Positions 25,246 through 34,550 of a stretch of 64,000 bases of DNA are shown piece after piece (position 1 is the stretch's first letter; every line of letters begins with the position of its first letter). The stretch is from an uncultured Paracoccaceae bacterium. Lineage in GTDB: Bacteria > Pseudomonadota > Alphaproteobacteria > Rhodobacterales > Rhodobacteraceae. The stretch is from the NCBI GenBank assembly GCA_947495295.1, contig CANLYJ010000006.1, forward strand, positions 1 to 64,000, written 5' to 3'. The notes below the pieces were generated by a model. It was given only the letters and a program-made list of their open reading frames with translations. It was not told where the DNA came from and made no database searches. Both the position numbers and the translations under genes were made by a program.

Positions 25246-25824
25246 TCAGTCTTTCTTGTAATACCCGACCACATCGCCAGCCGTTGTCACACCCAGCCCG
25301 TTCAACAGCCGATTTGCGTAGTTGAAATAGCAGATGATCTGATTGATCTCTAAAATCGCACCGTCATCCCAACCAGCGTCTCGTAAAGCTGCGACATCAT
25401 CCTCTACCATGTTGCCCGGCGCGCATGTCAGCTTTTCGGCATAGTGGAGCGCAGCAAGTTGCGCGCCATCAAACGCGGCTTCCGGCTTGCGGGTCTGCAA
25501 TGCCGCCTCGACCGCATCAGCACGTTCATCATCGCCGATCAGGTGACGCGCATTTGCCCAGTGGTTGGCATATGAATAGGGGCAGTCGTTCAGTGTGGAC
25601 ACGTATGAACTGATGACCTCCTGAAACCACATTGGCACGGTATTGGATGCATCATGCAGGCAGGCGCGATATAGCACGACATGCCCGTTCATCGTGCTTG
25701 GGCGCAGCGAATGCACCCGCATCACATTATCGACCGTTCCGTGTGGGGTGCGCGCAAGATCAAGCGCTGCTTTCAACGTGTCGTTCGCATCCTCATCAGA
25801 AATCATGCGGATCCAGGCAGACAT
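25246..25824 (-). CDS. Carboxymuconolactone decarboxylase/AhpD-like protein
   Basis: A 192-residue all-helical protein of the peroxidase-related AhpD-like group. The characteristic block DCPYSYANHWANARHL contains the position of the redox CxxC motif, but the second cysteine is replaced by serine (CPYS). So a classical thiol peroxidase cycle is doubtful. The C-terminal half has AALHYAEKLTCAPGNM and INQIICYFNYANRLLNGLGV, typical of the subfamily. It precedes the XRE-cupin gene and diverges from the amino-acid ABC operon. Confidence 0.85.
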   Translation of the reverse strand: MSAWIRMISDEDANDTLKAALDLARTPHGTVDNVMRVHSLRPSTMNGHVVLYRACLHDASNTVPMWFQEVISSYVSTLNDCPYSYANHWANARHLIGDDERADAVEAALQTRKPEAAFDGAQLAALHYAEKLTCAPGNMVEDDVAALRDAGWDDGAILEINQIICYFNYANRLLNGLGVTTAGDVVGYYKKD

Positions 25825-26066
25825 GGTGCGCTTCCTTTTTGATCAGTGCTGCGATGTATTGGCGCAATCTACGCCCTGATTGTCAGATTTTCATTGACGG
25901 ATATTGCGTATTACGCAACGATATTAAACAAAGTGCAACAATTCTTTTTGGGGGCTTCGACCCTTGTCTGCTTGTCACGCTCCATATCCCTGCCGCTCCC
26001 GCGCCTGGTCCGCCATCAATGGTACGCGGCTGTTCGCTTTTTTCTGCGCAGCATGACAGGTCAGCC
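25825..26066. promoter_or_regulatory. Divergent regulatory region with a 15-bp palindrome
   Basis: The 242-bp gap between the AhpD-like gene and the amino-acid ABC operon holds TTGCGTA-T-TACGCAA at 25904-25918, a perfect 7-1-7 dyad typical of a dimeric regulator site. The two XRE-cupin regulators at 24651 and 29472 are candidates. No coding potential of its own; an open frame extends upstream from the ATPase gene but lacks family similarity. Confidence 0.6.
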
Positions 26067-26813
26067 ATGACCCAGACCGCGCCCATCATAGAGGCTACAA
26101 ACCTTGATAAATTCTATGGCGACTTTCATGCGCTGAAGGATGTGAACCTGACCGTGCATCAAGGTCAGAAGATGGTGATTTGTGGTCCATCCGGGTCTGG
26201 AAAATCGACACTGATCCGGTGTTTCAACGGGTTGGAGTGGCATAATTCCGGCAAGCTGGTCATCGATGGGATCGAAGTACACGAACATGCCAAGGAAATC
26301 CGTGAGCTGCGTCAGGAAGTCGGCATGGTGTTCCAGCAATTCAATCTGTTTCCGCATCTGACGGTGCTTGAGAACCTGACAATCGGGCCGATGAAGGTCC
26401 GCAGGATCGGGCAGCAAGAGGCCGAAGAAACCGCGCGCAAATATCTTGATCGGGTTCATATCCCGGAACAGGCCAATAAGTATCCGTCGCAACTGTCGGG
26501 CGGCCAACAGCAACGTGTCGCCATTGCCCGGTCTTTGTGCATGGAAACGCGGATCATGCTGTTTGATGAACCGACATCCGCCTTGGATCCCGAGATGATC
26601 AACGAGGTCTTGGATGTCATGGTCGAACTGGCCAACACTGGCATGACGATGGTGGTTGTGACCCACGAAATGGGCTTTGCACGCAAGGTGGCCGATACGA
26701 TGGTGTTCATGGAGGACGGAAGGATCGTCGAAACCTCGCCCCCTGATCAGTTCTTCACCAACCCGTCCAGCGAACGCTGCCGGATCTTTCTTGATCAGAT
26801 TCTGGAACACTGA
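26067..26813 (+). CDS. Polar amino acid ABC transporter ATP-binding protein
   Basis: A 248-residue ATPase of the GlnQ/GltL (PAAT) class. Walker A is GPSGSGKST at residues 40-48, followed by Q-loop VFQQFNLFPHLTVLEN, signature LSGGQQQRVAIAR, Walker B MLFDEPTSALDPEM and the H-loop VTHEMGFARKVAD. The start at 26067 (MTQTAPIIEA) matches family length; the frame is open further upstream without similarity. First gene of a four-gene importer operon. Confidence 0.94.
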   Translation: MTQTAPIIEATNLDKFYGDFHALKDVNLTVHQGQKMVICGPSGSGKSTLIRCFNGLEWHNSGKLVIDGIEVHEHAKEIRELRQEVGMVFQQFNLFPHLTVLENLTIGPMKVRRIGQQEAEETARKYLDRVHIPEQANKYPSQLSGGQQQRVAIARSLCMETRIMLFDEPTSALDPEMINEVLDVMVELANTGMTMVVVTHEMGFARKVADTMVFMEDGRIVETSPPDQFFTNPSSERCRIFLDQILEH

Positions 26814-26815
26814 CC

Positions 26816-27658
26816 ATGAGTTTGACTGAAACACCCATGCTCAAAGGTCAGGCACTGCCCGAACGACCCGCAATCCAACGGTTCTTTGGGTCAGTACCGG
26901 TATCGGTGACGATTTATCTGGCCGTGATCGGGCTGATTGCTTGGGGGTCATATACCGGCGCGCAAAACATCGGGTACAATTGGCAATGGTATCGCATTCC
27001 ACAGTATCTTTACAGTTTTACGGATGACGGGTTTCAGCCGGGCGAATTGCTGATCGGGCTTGGTGCCACGCTGCAATTGTCGATAACGGCCTTTGTGCTG
27101 GCCAGCGTTCTGGGGCTTTTGGTGGCTTTGCTGCGTCTGTCTGGTCTGGTCATCGGGTCGGCAGTGGCTGTCGGGTTTCTGGAATTCATCCGCAACATTC
27201 CGCTATTGGTGCTGCTTTACCTTTTTTACTATGTTCTGGGTCCGATTTTCGGCCTTGACCGTTACGCCGCATCTATCCTGACCCTCGCTGTTTTCCACTC
27301 GGCCCTAATTTCGGAAATTCTGCGCGCAGGCATTAACGCTGTGGCCCAGGGGCAGTGGGAAGCCGCGAAATCCATCGGGATGACGACCTCGCAAACCTAT
27401 CGCTACATCATCCTGCCCCAGTCGGTGCGGTTCATGTTGCCGCCGATGACCGGCGAGGTGGTGCACCTGATCAAGTCATCGGCGATTGTCAGTGTGATTG
27501 CGGTTGCGGAACTGACCACCTTTGGCCGTAACATCATTTCCGACACCTATATGAGTTTTGAAATCTGGTTCACCGTTGCCATGGTCTACATGGTTGTCAC
27601 GCTGATCCTTTCCGTCGGCGTCAGTTATCTTGAGCGGAGATATGACGTTGACCAATAA
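26816..27658 (+). CDS. Polar amino acid ABC transporter permease
   Basis: A 280-residue inner-membrane permease of the HisM/GltJ type. A cytoplasmic N-terminus precedes several hydrophobic helices. The EAA loop is GQWEAAKSIGMTTSQTYRYIILPQ. It lies 2 bp after the ATPase gene. It pairs with the second permease at 28580 to make a heterodimeric channel. Confidence 0.93.
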   Translation: MSLTETPMLKGQALPERPAIQRFFGSVPVSVTIYLAVIGLIAWGSYTGAQNIGYNWQWYRIPQYLYSFTDDGFQPGELLIGLGATLQLSITAFVLASVLGLLVALLRLSGLVIGSAVAVGFLEFIRNIPLLVLLYLFYYVLGPIFGLDRYAASILTLAVFHSALISEILRAGINAVAQGQWEAAKSIGMTTSQTYRYIILPQSVRFMLPPMTGEVVHLIKSSAIVSVIAVAELTTFGRNIISDTYMSFEIWFTVAMVYMVVTLILSVGVSYLERRYDVDQ

Positions 27659-27697
27659 ACCCCAAGAACAACCGCTTTTCCCAACAAGGAGAATACC

Positions 27698-28531
27698 ATG
27701 AGACTGCCAAGAAGATTATTCGGGCTGGCCCTTGCCGCAACTGCTGCCGCCAGCCTTGCCTTACCTGCATCGGCGCAAAGCGCCACGCAGGAGTTATCCA
27801 GCGAATCCGTGATCGAGACAATCAAGCAAGATGGCGTGATCCGCATCGGTCTGTCGCTGTTTGTGCCGTGGTCGATGCGCGACAAAAATGGCGAACTGAT
27901 CGGGTTCGAACTCGACGTGGGTCGCAAGCTGGCAGAGGATATGGGGGTCGAGGTTGAGTTTGTCCCCACCGCGTGGGACGGGATTATCCCGGCGCTGGTA
28001 TCGGGCAATTTCGACGTCATCATTTCCGGTATGTCAGTGACCGCGCAACGGAACCTGACTGTCAATTTCTCGGACCCGTATGCCTATTCGGGCCTTGCGA
28101 TCCTTGCCAACAAATCGATGACGGAAGGTATGTCGCTAGAGGATTTCGACAGCCCCGATGTGACATTTGCAGCCCGGCGCGGTGCCACCCCGGCATCGGT
28201 TATCGCCAAGAACTTCCCAAACGCGACGCTGCTCTTGTTTGACGAAGACGGCGCATCCACCCAAGAGGTGCTGAACGGAAACGCGCATGCCTCTATGGCG
28301 GCGCAACCGACGCCAAACCGCGAGGCCGGGCGCAACCCTGAAACGCTGATCGTACCGTTTGATAACCTGTATGACCCACGTGGTGAGGCGTTCGCCGTCC
28401 GCAAGGGCGACCCGGACGCGATGAACTTTTTCAACAACTGGATTGCACAGAACTGGCGGTCCGGCTGGTTGCAGGAACGTCACGATTACTGGTTCGTTGG
28501 CGAAGAATGGGCCGATCAAGTCGCCCAGTAA
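27698..28531 (+). CDS. Amino acid ABC transporter substrate-binding protein
   Basis: A 277-residue family-3 binding protein. A signal peptide (MRLPRRLFGLALAATAAASL..., cleavage after about ASA|QS) sends it to the periplasm. The mature part has the usual IRIGLSLFVPWSMRDKNGELIGFELDVGRKLAEDM pattern and VISGMSVTAQRNLTVNFSDPY. AAGGAG precedes the start. With soxBDAG downstream, the ligand may be a methylated or small amino acid, but this is inference from position. Confidence 0.92.
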   Translation: MRLPRRLFGLALAATAAASLALPASAQSATQELSSESVIETIKQDGVIRIGLSLFVPWSMRDKNGELIGFELDVGRKLAEDMGVEVEFVPTAWDGIIPALVSGNFDVIISGMSVTAQRNLTVNFSDPYAYSGLAILANKSMTEGMSLEDFDSPDVTFAARRGATPASVIAKNFPNATLLLFDEDGASTQEVLNGNAHASMAAQPTPNREAGRNPETLIVPFDNLYDPRGEAFAVRKGDPDAMNFFNNWIAQNWRSGWLQERHDYWFVGEEWADQVAQ

Positions 28532-28543
28532 CCGTTTGATGAT

Positions 28544-28567
28544 CCGGGGGCGGCCTGCCGTCCCCGG
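28544..28567 (+). promoter_or_regulatory. Stable hairpin after the binding-protein gene
   Basis: CCGGGGGCGG (28544-28553) pairs with CCGTCCCCGG (28558-28567) with one G-U and a 4-nt loop, 13 bases after the binding-protein stop. No T-run follows. It probably protects the upstream message and lowers expression of the second permease. Confidence 0.6.
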
Positions 28568-28579
28568 AACGCAACAGGG

Positions 28580-29470
28580 ATGCCACCGGTGCACAGTTTC
28601 GTTCAACGACTGAAATGGCCAGATTACCTGATCGCGGCAGTGCTGATCGGGTTCTTTGGCTATATCTGGTACGCGATTGAGGGCACGCTGAACTACAAAT
28701 GGCGCTGGGAACTGATCCCCGGCTATATCGTCGGTTGGCATACGGGCCGCGAGGAATACTTCGCCAATCTGCTGTTGCAGGGCCTGACGGCCACCATTCG
28801 GATCAGCATCTATGCCAGTATTCTGGCCTTGATCCTTGGCACGATTTTGGGCGTTGCGCGCTGTTCGGCAAACCTGACTGTGCGCATGTTGGCCCGGACC
28901 TATCTGGAATTCCTGCGCAATATCCCACCGGTCGTTGTGGTCTTCATCTTCTTCTTCTTTCTCTCGCAGCAACTGATCGACGCGCTGGACCTTGCGCGCT
29001 GGTCGCGCGGGATCGCCCGGCAGGATGATATCTGGCTGTGGGAGCTGTTTTTTGGCGACATGCGCCGCTTTCCTTCCTTGATTTCCGGGGTCATCGTTCT
29101 GGCCCTGTTTGAAAGTGCCTTTGTCGGTGAAATCGTCAGGGCCGGCATTCAGTCCGTGCCCAAAGGTCAGCGAGAGGCCGCGCGATCCATCGGGATGAGC
29201 CGGACGCAGGAGCTACGCTACATCGTGCTGCCGCAGGCGATGAAAAAGGTTGTACCGCCCATGGCCAACCAATTCATCACATTGATCAAGGACAGCTCCA
29301 TCATTTCGCTGATTTCAGTGCAGGAGCTGACCTATAAGACGGTCGAACTGGTCGCCTCGTCCCGGATGATATTCGAGGCGTGGATTACAACAGCGGCGTT
29401 TTATTTCATCGTCTGTTTCGGGTTAAGCAGGCTCTTTGCCCGGTTCGAAAAACGGTCCGATCAGCGATAG
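28580..29470 (+). CDS. Polar amino acid ABC transporter permease
   Basis: A 296-residue permease of the HisQ/GltK type with about five helices. The EAA loop is GQREAARSIGMSRTQELRYIVLPQ and the following ANQFITLIKDSSIISLISVQELT is typical. Its stop lies 2 bp from the convergent stop of the XRE-cupin gene at 29472. Completes the importer begun at 26067. Confidence 0.93.
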   Translation: MPPVHSFVQRLKWPDYLIAAVLIGFFGYIWYAIEGTLNYKWRWELIPGYIVGWHTGREEYFANLLLQGLTATIRISIYASILALILGTILGVARCSANLTVRMLARTYLEFLRNIPPVVVVFIFFFFLSQQLIDALDLARWSRGIARQDDIWLWELFFGDMRRFPSLISGVIVLALFESAFVGEIVRAGIQSVPKGQREAARSIGMSRTQELRYIVLPQAMKKVVPPMANQFITLIKDSSIISLISVQELTYKTVELVASSRMIFEAWITTAAFYFIVCFGLSRLFARFEKRSDQR

Positions 29471-29471
29471 T

Positions 29472-30050
29472 TCAGTCCGGGCGGGCAGATACGGTAATGA
29501 ATTCAATATGGGTGCCGGTGATGTCGGCAAAACCATGGTCCAGCTTCGTGTCAAAGCTCAGCGTGTCACCCGGCGACAGGTCAAACCGTTCCGGCCCGCA
29601 AGTATAAACCGCGGCGCCCGAGATGACATAAATAAACGCATACCCTTCATGTTGGTAACGCGGCAAGGCACCGGCCTGATCAGCCGTGATCCTGATCCGG
29701 GCCGATTGAAAGGTGCCGCCCGGCCCGCCATGTTTGCCCAGCAGCAGATATTCATGCACATGATCCTGCGCGACCCGATGCGACGGCAATCCTTGCCCGG
29801 CTTTTACGTGATGCACATCGCTGGTGTCATTTGCCTGCGCCATCAGGGCCATGACCGGAACCTCCAACGCCTCTGCCAATGCGGCCAATGTCGCCAGCGA
29901 CGGTGAGACTTGCCCCCTCTCAATCCGGCTGATCATCGCTTGGCTGATCCCGGCCTGCGCCGACAGAGATGTCACCGTTTTGCCGCGTGCAAGGCGCAGC
30001 CGTTTGACGGTTTGCCCGACCGCAACCTCAATCTGCTTGTTCTTGTTCAT
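29472..30050 (-). CDS. XRE-family regulator with cupin domain
   Basis: A 192-residue XRE-cupin protein. The HTH is VGQTVKRLRLARGKTVTSLSAQAGISQAMISRIERGQVSPSLATLAALAEALEVP and the cupin is GYAFIYVISGAAVYTCGPERFDLSPGDTLSFDTKLDHGF. A good ribosome site (AAGGCAGGT) precedes the ATG at 30050. It is divergent from soxB and convergent with the amino-acid ABC operon, so both are plausible targets. It resembles the protein at 24651 in plan but is clearly different in sequence. Confidence 0.9.
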   Translation of the reverse strand: MNKNKQIEVAVGQTVKRLRLARGKTVTSLSAQAGISQAMISRIERGQVSPSLATLAALAEALEVPVMALMAQANDTSDVHHVKAGQGLPSHRVAQDHVHEYLLLGKHGGPGGTFQSARIRITADQAGALPRYQHEGYAFIYVISGAAVYTCGPERFDLSPGDTLSFDTKLDHGFADITGTHIEFITVSARPD

Positions 30051-30117
30051 TTACCTGCCTTATCGCTGAATTCGCTTTCGAGAAATGCTTGACCTGTCAT
30101 TACTCATAATAAAATAT

Positions 30118-31377
30118 ATGCCCATGATGCAAAAATATTCCGCTGCTGCCCTACTGCGTCATGGGCTGAACCGGCATACAACCTGGCCACGTGCATGGCG
30201 CTGCCCGCCGCTGAAAGATGCCTATGACGTTATCATCATTGGCGCAGGTGGTCACGGGCTGGCGACTGCCTATCATCTGGCCAAGGATCACGGGATCACC
30301 AATGTTGCCGTATTGGAGCGCGGGTGGCTGGGTGGCGGGAATATCGCCCGCAACACGGTCACGATCCGGTCCAACTACATGCGTGATGCGTCGATCCCGT
30401 TCTACGTCAAATCAGTCGCCCTTTATGAAGAGCTGACCAAGGCGCTGAACTTCAACATGATGCATTCCAAGCGCACGATGGTCGACGTCGTGCAAACCTA
30501 TCCCAAGATGCGCGAATTGCGGCGGCGGCAGCTGACCATGGATATCTATGGGTCAACCTATGAACAGATAACGGTCGACGCGTTGCGACGCCGCATTCCC
30601 GCCCTGACCGGTGGCGGCCCTGACGCGCGCCTGCCGATCATCGGGGGTATGGTGCATACAGATGCAGGCGTGAACCGACATGACGCGGTGGCGTGGGGCT
30701 ATGCCCGCGCGATTGATGCGATGGGGGTTGAGATCCATCAGCAAACGGCGGTTGAAAGCCTTGTGCGTGGGGCAGATGGGCGGATCGAAGGCGTGCAGAC
30801 CAATCGCGGTCTGGTGCGCGCGCCCAAAGTTGCCGTCGCCGTGTCCGGCCATACCACAACGCTGACCGAAACGGCGGGGCTGAAACTGCCGCTGCGTACC
30901 ATGAACCTGACCGCTTTTGTGTCCGAGCCGGTGAAACCACTTGTCGATGTGATCGTGAATTGTCCCGATGCGGGGTTCTATTTCAGCCAGTCTGACAAGG
31001 GCGAGATGGTGATCGGCGGTGCCCCCGATATGGGCCAGTCGTTCCGCCGCGACATCAAACAACATGTGTTTGAGGACACGGTCACGGCCATGCTGTCGCT
31101 GTTTCCGTCGTTCAAAAAGCTCAAGCTGTTGCGCCAATGGGGCGGGCATCTGGATATCGCGCATGATGCGTCGCCGATCATGGATCAGACCGATGTGCCG
31201 GGGCTTTTTATCACGGCTGGGTGGTGGGGCGGCTACAAGGCGATCCCGGCCGGTGGCCTGACTCTGGCCCATCTGGTGGCGACGGGTCGGCCCCATGATC
31301 TGATGTCGAAATTCACCCTGAAGCGGTTCCGTCACCTTGATTACGTGATGGAAAGCGGCACGACAACGGCCAGATAG
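30118..31377 (+). CDS. soxB: Sarcosine oxidase, beta subunit
   Basis: A ~420-residue flavoprotein of the DAO family. The dinucleotide motif YDVIIIGAGGHGLATAYHLA lies near residue 35, followed by LERGWLGGGNIARNTVTIRSNY, where the covalent FMN-type region of SoxB is expected. It ends GWWGGYKAIPAGGLTLAHLVATG. Heterotetrameric sarcosine oxidase demethylates sarcosine to glycine, passing the methyl group to tetrahydrofolate. Several starts are possible (30085, 30118, 30127); family alignment favours M-Q-K-Y-S at 30127 or the ATG at 30118. First gene of soxBDAG. The N-terminal third is more diverged than usual, so a related N-methyl amine is possible. Confidence 0.9.
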   Translation: MPMMQKYSAAALLRHGLNRHTTWPRAWRCPPLKDAYDVIIIGAGGHGLATAYHLAKDHGITNVAVLERGWLGGGNIARNTVTIRSNYMRDASIPFYVKSVALYEELTKALNFNMMHSKRTMVDVVQTYPKMRELRRRQLTMDIYGSTYEQITVDALRRRIPALTGGGPDARLPIIGGMVHTDAGVNRHDAVAWGYARAIDAMGVEIHQQTAVESLVRGADGRIEGVQTNRGLVRAPKVAVAVSGHTTTLTETAGLKLPLRTMNLTAFVSEPVKPLVDVIVNCPDAGFYFSQSDKGEMVIGGAPDMGQSFRRDIKQHVFEDTVTAMLSLFPSFKKLKLLRQWGGHLDIAHDASPIMDQTDVPGLFITAGWWGGYKAIPAGGLTLAHLVATGRPHDLMSKFTLKRFRHLDYVMESGTTTAR

Positions 31378-31389
31378 GAGGGCACTAAT

Positions 31390-31647
31390 ATGATGAACAT
31401 TCCCTGCCCATTCTGCGGCTCGCGCAATGAGGCTGAGTTCGCCTTTGGTGGCCCGGTTAAGCCTGACCGCTCTGATCCAAACACCGTTAGCGAAGAGGAA
31501 TGGGTCGCCTATCTGACGCAGGTGCCAAATCCACTGGGCCCGGTGCAGGAACGGTGGTGGCATGTCAAAGGTTGCGGGATGTGGCTGACTATCTGGCGCG
31601 ACACCCGCACGCATGACATCGTGGAAGGCCCCGCCGATGCCGAGTAA
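31390..31647 (+). CDS. soxD: Sarcosine oxidase, delta subunit
   Basis: An 85-residue zinc-binding subunit. CPFCG near the N-terminus and WWHVKGCGMW carry the zinc ligands; RDTRTHDI is the conserved tail. GGAGGGCACTAAT before the start provides a ribosome site. It lies between soxB and soxA, overlapping soxA by 11 bp. Part of the cytoplasmic alpha-beta-gamma-delta complex. Confidence 0.93.
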   Translation: MMNIPCPFCGSRNEAEFAFGGPVKPDRSDPNTVSEEEWVAYLTQVPNPLGPVQERWWHVKGCGMWLTIWRDTRTHDIVEGPADAE

Positions 31648-34549
31648 CCGCATGGATACTGGCGGGCGGATTGACCGTGACAGGCCGCTTAGTTTCACGT
31701 TCAACGGGCGCCGTTTGCAAGGGTTTGCTGGCGATACGCTGGCTTCGGCCCTTTTGGCCAATGGCGTCCGGCTCACCGCCCGCAGTTTCAAATACCACCG
31801 GCCACGTGGGATTGTTGGTGCCGGGGTCGAGGAACCATCGACGCTGGTGGAGTTGCTGGGGGATGACGCCAGCGGCAACCGCCCCGCAACCACCGTCCCG
31901 TTGCGTGACGGCCTGATCGCAAAGTCGGTGAATTGCTGGCCATCACCGGGCTTTGATATGGGGGCGATCAACCAATTGATCGGCCGATTTATCCCGGCAG
32001 GGTTTTACTACAAAACCTTCAAATGGCCGGGCTGGCATCTTTATGAACCCACGATCCGCAAGGCGGCTGGCTTGGCTGCTGCCCCGGCCGCACCGCCCGA
32101 ACAAGGTCATTTTGAAAGCCGTTTTGCGCATTGTGATCTGTTGATCGCGGGCGCTGGTCCTGCGGGGTTGATGGCCGCTTTAACCGCTGGCCGTGCAGGC
32201 TTGCGGGTCATGATCGCGGATGAAGCGACAGAGGCGGGCGGCAGCTTGCTGAACCGGCGGCTGACAATCGGCGGCACACCGGCGCTGGGCTGGGTGAAAG
32301 CCGTCGTGGATGAACTCGCAACCTTGCCCAATGTCACCCATCTGCAAAATACGACGGTCTGGGCCTATCGCGAACACAACTACCTGATGGTCAACGAACG
32401 TGCGCCAGATAATCCAGGCCTGTTGGAACGTAACTGGCGTGTTCGAGCAGGCCAAGTCATCTGCGCGACCGGCGCGATTGAACGGATGCTGGTCTTTGGC
32501 AACAATGACCGGCCCGGTGTGATGCTGGCCTCTGCCGCGCAGACCTATGTGAACCGATATGGGGTGCGTCCGGGGCAGCGGGCCGTGGTGTTCACAAACA
32601 ACAACTCCGCTTATGCGGTGGCCGCCGATCTGGCCGCAGCCGGGATCACCGTTGCGGCGATTATCGACAATCGGACGGATGTTCCGGAAGAGGCCCGCAC
32701 CTTGGTGGAAGATGTCGATGTTCTGGCCGGGCATGTCGTGACCGGTGCAAGGGGGGCGCGTCAGGTGCGGGGCGTGACCATTGCCCCCGTGGATGGTGGT
32801 GCATCACGACAGATCTCTTGTGACCTGTTGGCGCATTCCGGCGGCTGGAACCCCGCAGTGCATCTGTGGTCGCAATCGCGGGGGAATTTGCGCTATGACG
32901 ACACGCTGACCAGCTTTCTGCCGGATCAGGCCGCACAGGATGCAACCAGCGTCGGGGCTGCCAATGGGCAGATGATACTGGCCGATGCCTTGGGTAGTGG
33001 GGCTCGGGCAGGTGCAGATGCCGCTGGCATAACCATGCCAGATATCCCAACATCAGCCGATCTGACCTATGCCATCACCCCGCTTTGGCGGGTAGAGCAG
33101 GGCAGGGGCAAGGCCTTTCTGGACATCCAGAATGATGTGACCGTCGATGATGTGCATCTGGCGCTGCGCGAAGGCTATGACAATGTGGAACATGTCAAAC
33201 GCTACACGACCGGCGGGATGGGGATTGATCAGGGCAAGACCGGCAATATCAATATCATTGGGACGGTGGCGATGCAGCAAGGCGCGCCATTGGAAGAACT
33301 GGGGACAACGACGTTCCGGTCACCCTACACACCAGTTTCTTTTGGGGCCATCGGCGGGTTGCGCGAAGACAGCGTTGTTCTGCCCTATCGGCACACGCCG
33401 TTGACCGCTTGGAACATCAAAAACGAGGCCTTCATGTATGAATCCGGGGCGCGTTGGCGGCGGCCTGGATATTTCCCGCAACCCGGCGAAAGCTTTCAGG
33501 AAACGGTCAACCGCGAATGCCGGATCGTGCGCAACGGAGTGGGCGTCTATGACGGTTCGCCCCTGGGCACGTTTGAATTCAAGGGCCGCGACGTGGGCCG
33601 CTTTCTGGATCACATCTATACCAACATCATGTCCACGCTGAAGCCGGGGCACGGGCGTTATGGGCTGATGCTGTCCGATGATGGGCTGATCATTGACGAT
33701 GGGGTTGCATTGCGGCTGTCGGAACATCGGTGGATCGTTTCAACCTCCACCGGCCATGCTGATGCGATGAACAGCCATTTTGAGGAATTGCTGCAAACGC
33801 AGTTTCCTGACTGGAACGTCTTTGTCACCACAGTCACAAGCCAATGGAATAACGCGACGATCTGCGGGCCGCTTGCGCGCAATGTGATGCAGGCTTTGGG
33901 AACGGATATCGATATCTCCCCTGCTGCGCTGCCCTTCATGGGTTTTGCAGACGGCCATGTTGCAGGTATCCCGGCGCGTTTGGTGCGGGTCAGTTTCACA
34001 GGCGAGCTGTCATTCGAGGTCAATGTCGCCCCTCGGCATCTGCCTGCGCTATGGGACAAGATCATGACAGCGGGCGCACCGTTTAACATCGCACCCATCG
34101 GGTCCGAGGCGAACCATGTCCTGCGCGTTGAAAAAGGGTTCCTTTCACTGGGCCACGAGGTGGACGGAACCGTCGACCCTTATGACCTCGGCTTGGGTTG
34201 GGTGATGTCCAAAAAGAAAACCGATTATCTGGGTAAACATGCGGTGGCAATCCGGCGCTCCGGCACCACCAATCGGCGTGAGCTGGTCGGCATTTTGCCG
34301 CAACCTGACCAGATGATCCCCGAAGGTGCGCCATTGACCCCGGGCGGCGAACGAAGACCTACCGAAGGATTGGTGACCGCATGTGTCTATAGCACAGTGC
34401 ATGATCGTTGGGTTGGTCTGGCCTTGCTTGAAAACGGGCATAGCCGCCACGGCGAAACCGTCCATGCGCGCCTGAAAGACAAGGTGATCGCGGCCCGCGT
34501 CACGCCACCCATTCATTACGATGCAGTAGGCGAAAGGTTGCGGTCCTGA
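31637..34549 (+). CDS. soxA: Sarcosine oxidase, alpha subunit
   Basis: A 970-residue subunit, normal for the family. In order: a 2Fe-2S-ferredoxin-like N-terminal domain (RPLSFTFNGRRLQGFAGDTLASALLANGV, about residues 15-100), an FAD/NAD oxidoreductase domain (DLLIAGAGPAGLMAALTAGRAG from about residue 165), and C-terminal folate-binding GcvT domains (from about 600; EMNLGWVMS-type ending region DLGLGWVMSKKK). The C-terminal half accepts the methyl group as 5,10-methylene-tetrahydrofolate. The start at 31637 (MPSNRMDTGG) overlaps soxD; MDTGG at 31652 is an alternative. Confidence 0.94.
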   Translation: MPSNRMDTGGRIDRDRPLSFTFNGRRLQGFAGDTLASALLANGVRLTARSFKYHRPRGIVGAGVEEPSTLVELLGDDASGNRPATTVPLRDGLIAKSVNCWPSPGFDMGAINQLIGRFIPAGFYYKTFKWPGWHLYEPTIRKAAGLAAAPAAPPEQGHFESRFAHCDLLIAGAGPAGLMAALTAGRAGLRVMIADEATEAGGSLLNRRLTIGGTPALGWVKAVVDELATLPNVTHLQNTTVWAYREHNYLMVNERAPDNPGLLERNWRVRAGQVICATGAIERMLVFGNNDRPGVMLASAAQTYVNRYGVRPGQRAVVFTNNNSAYAVAADLAAAGITVAAIIDNRTDVPEEARTLVEDVDVLAGHVVTGARGARQVRGVTIAPVDGGASRQISCDLLAHSGGWNPAVHLWSQSRGNLRYDDTLTSFLPDQAAQDATSVGAANGQMILADALGSGARAGADAAGITMPDIPTSADLTYAITPLWRVEQGRGKAFLDIQNDVTVDDVHLALREGYDNVEHVKRYTTGGMGIDQGKTGNINIIGTVAMQQGAPLEELGTTTFRSPYTPVSFGAIGGLREDSVVLPYRHTPLTAWNIKNEAFMYESGARWRRPGYFPQPGESFQETVNRECRIVRNGVGVYDGSPLGTFEFKGRDVGRFLDHIYTNIMSTLKPGHGRYGLMLSDDGLIIDDGVALRLSEHRWIVSTSTGHADAMNSHFEELLQTQFPDWNVFVTTVTSQWNNATICGPLARNVMQALGTDIDISPAALPFMGFADGHVAGIPARLVRVSFTGELSFEVNVAPRHLPALWDKIMTAGAPFNIAPIGSEANHVLRVEKGFLSLGHEVDGTVDPYDLGLGWVMSKKKTDYLGKHAVAIRRSGTTNRRELVGILPQPDQMIPEGAPLTPGGERRPTEGLVTACVYSTVHDRWVGLALLENGHSRHGETVHARLKDKVIAARVTPPIHYDAVGERLRS

Positions 34550-34550
34550 T

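Noticed and set aside
30553-31971. A 472-codon open frame antisense to soxB/soxD/soxA
   Set aside because: It is a mirror of strongly recognised genes in GC-rich DNA; the translation is rich in His/Arg/Gln and matches no family.
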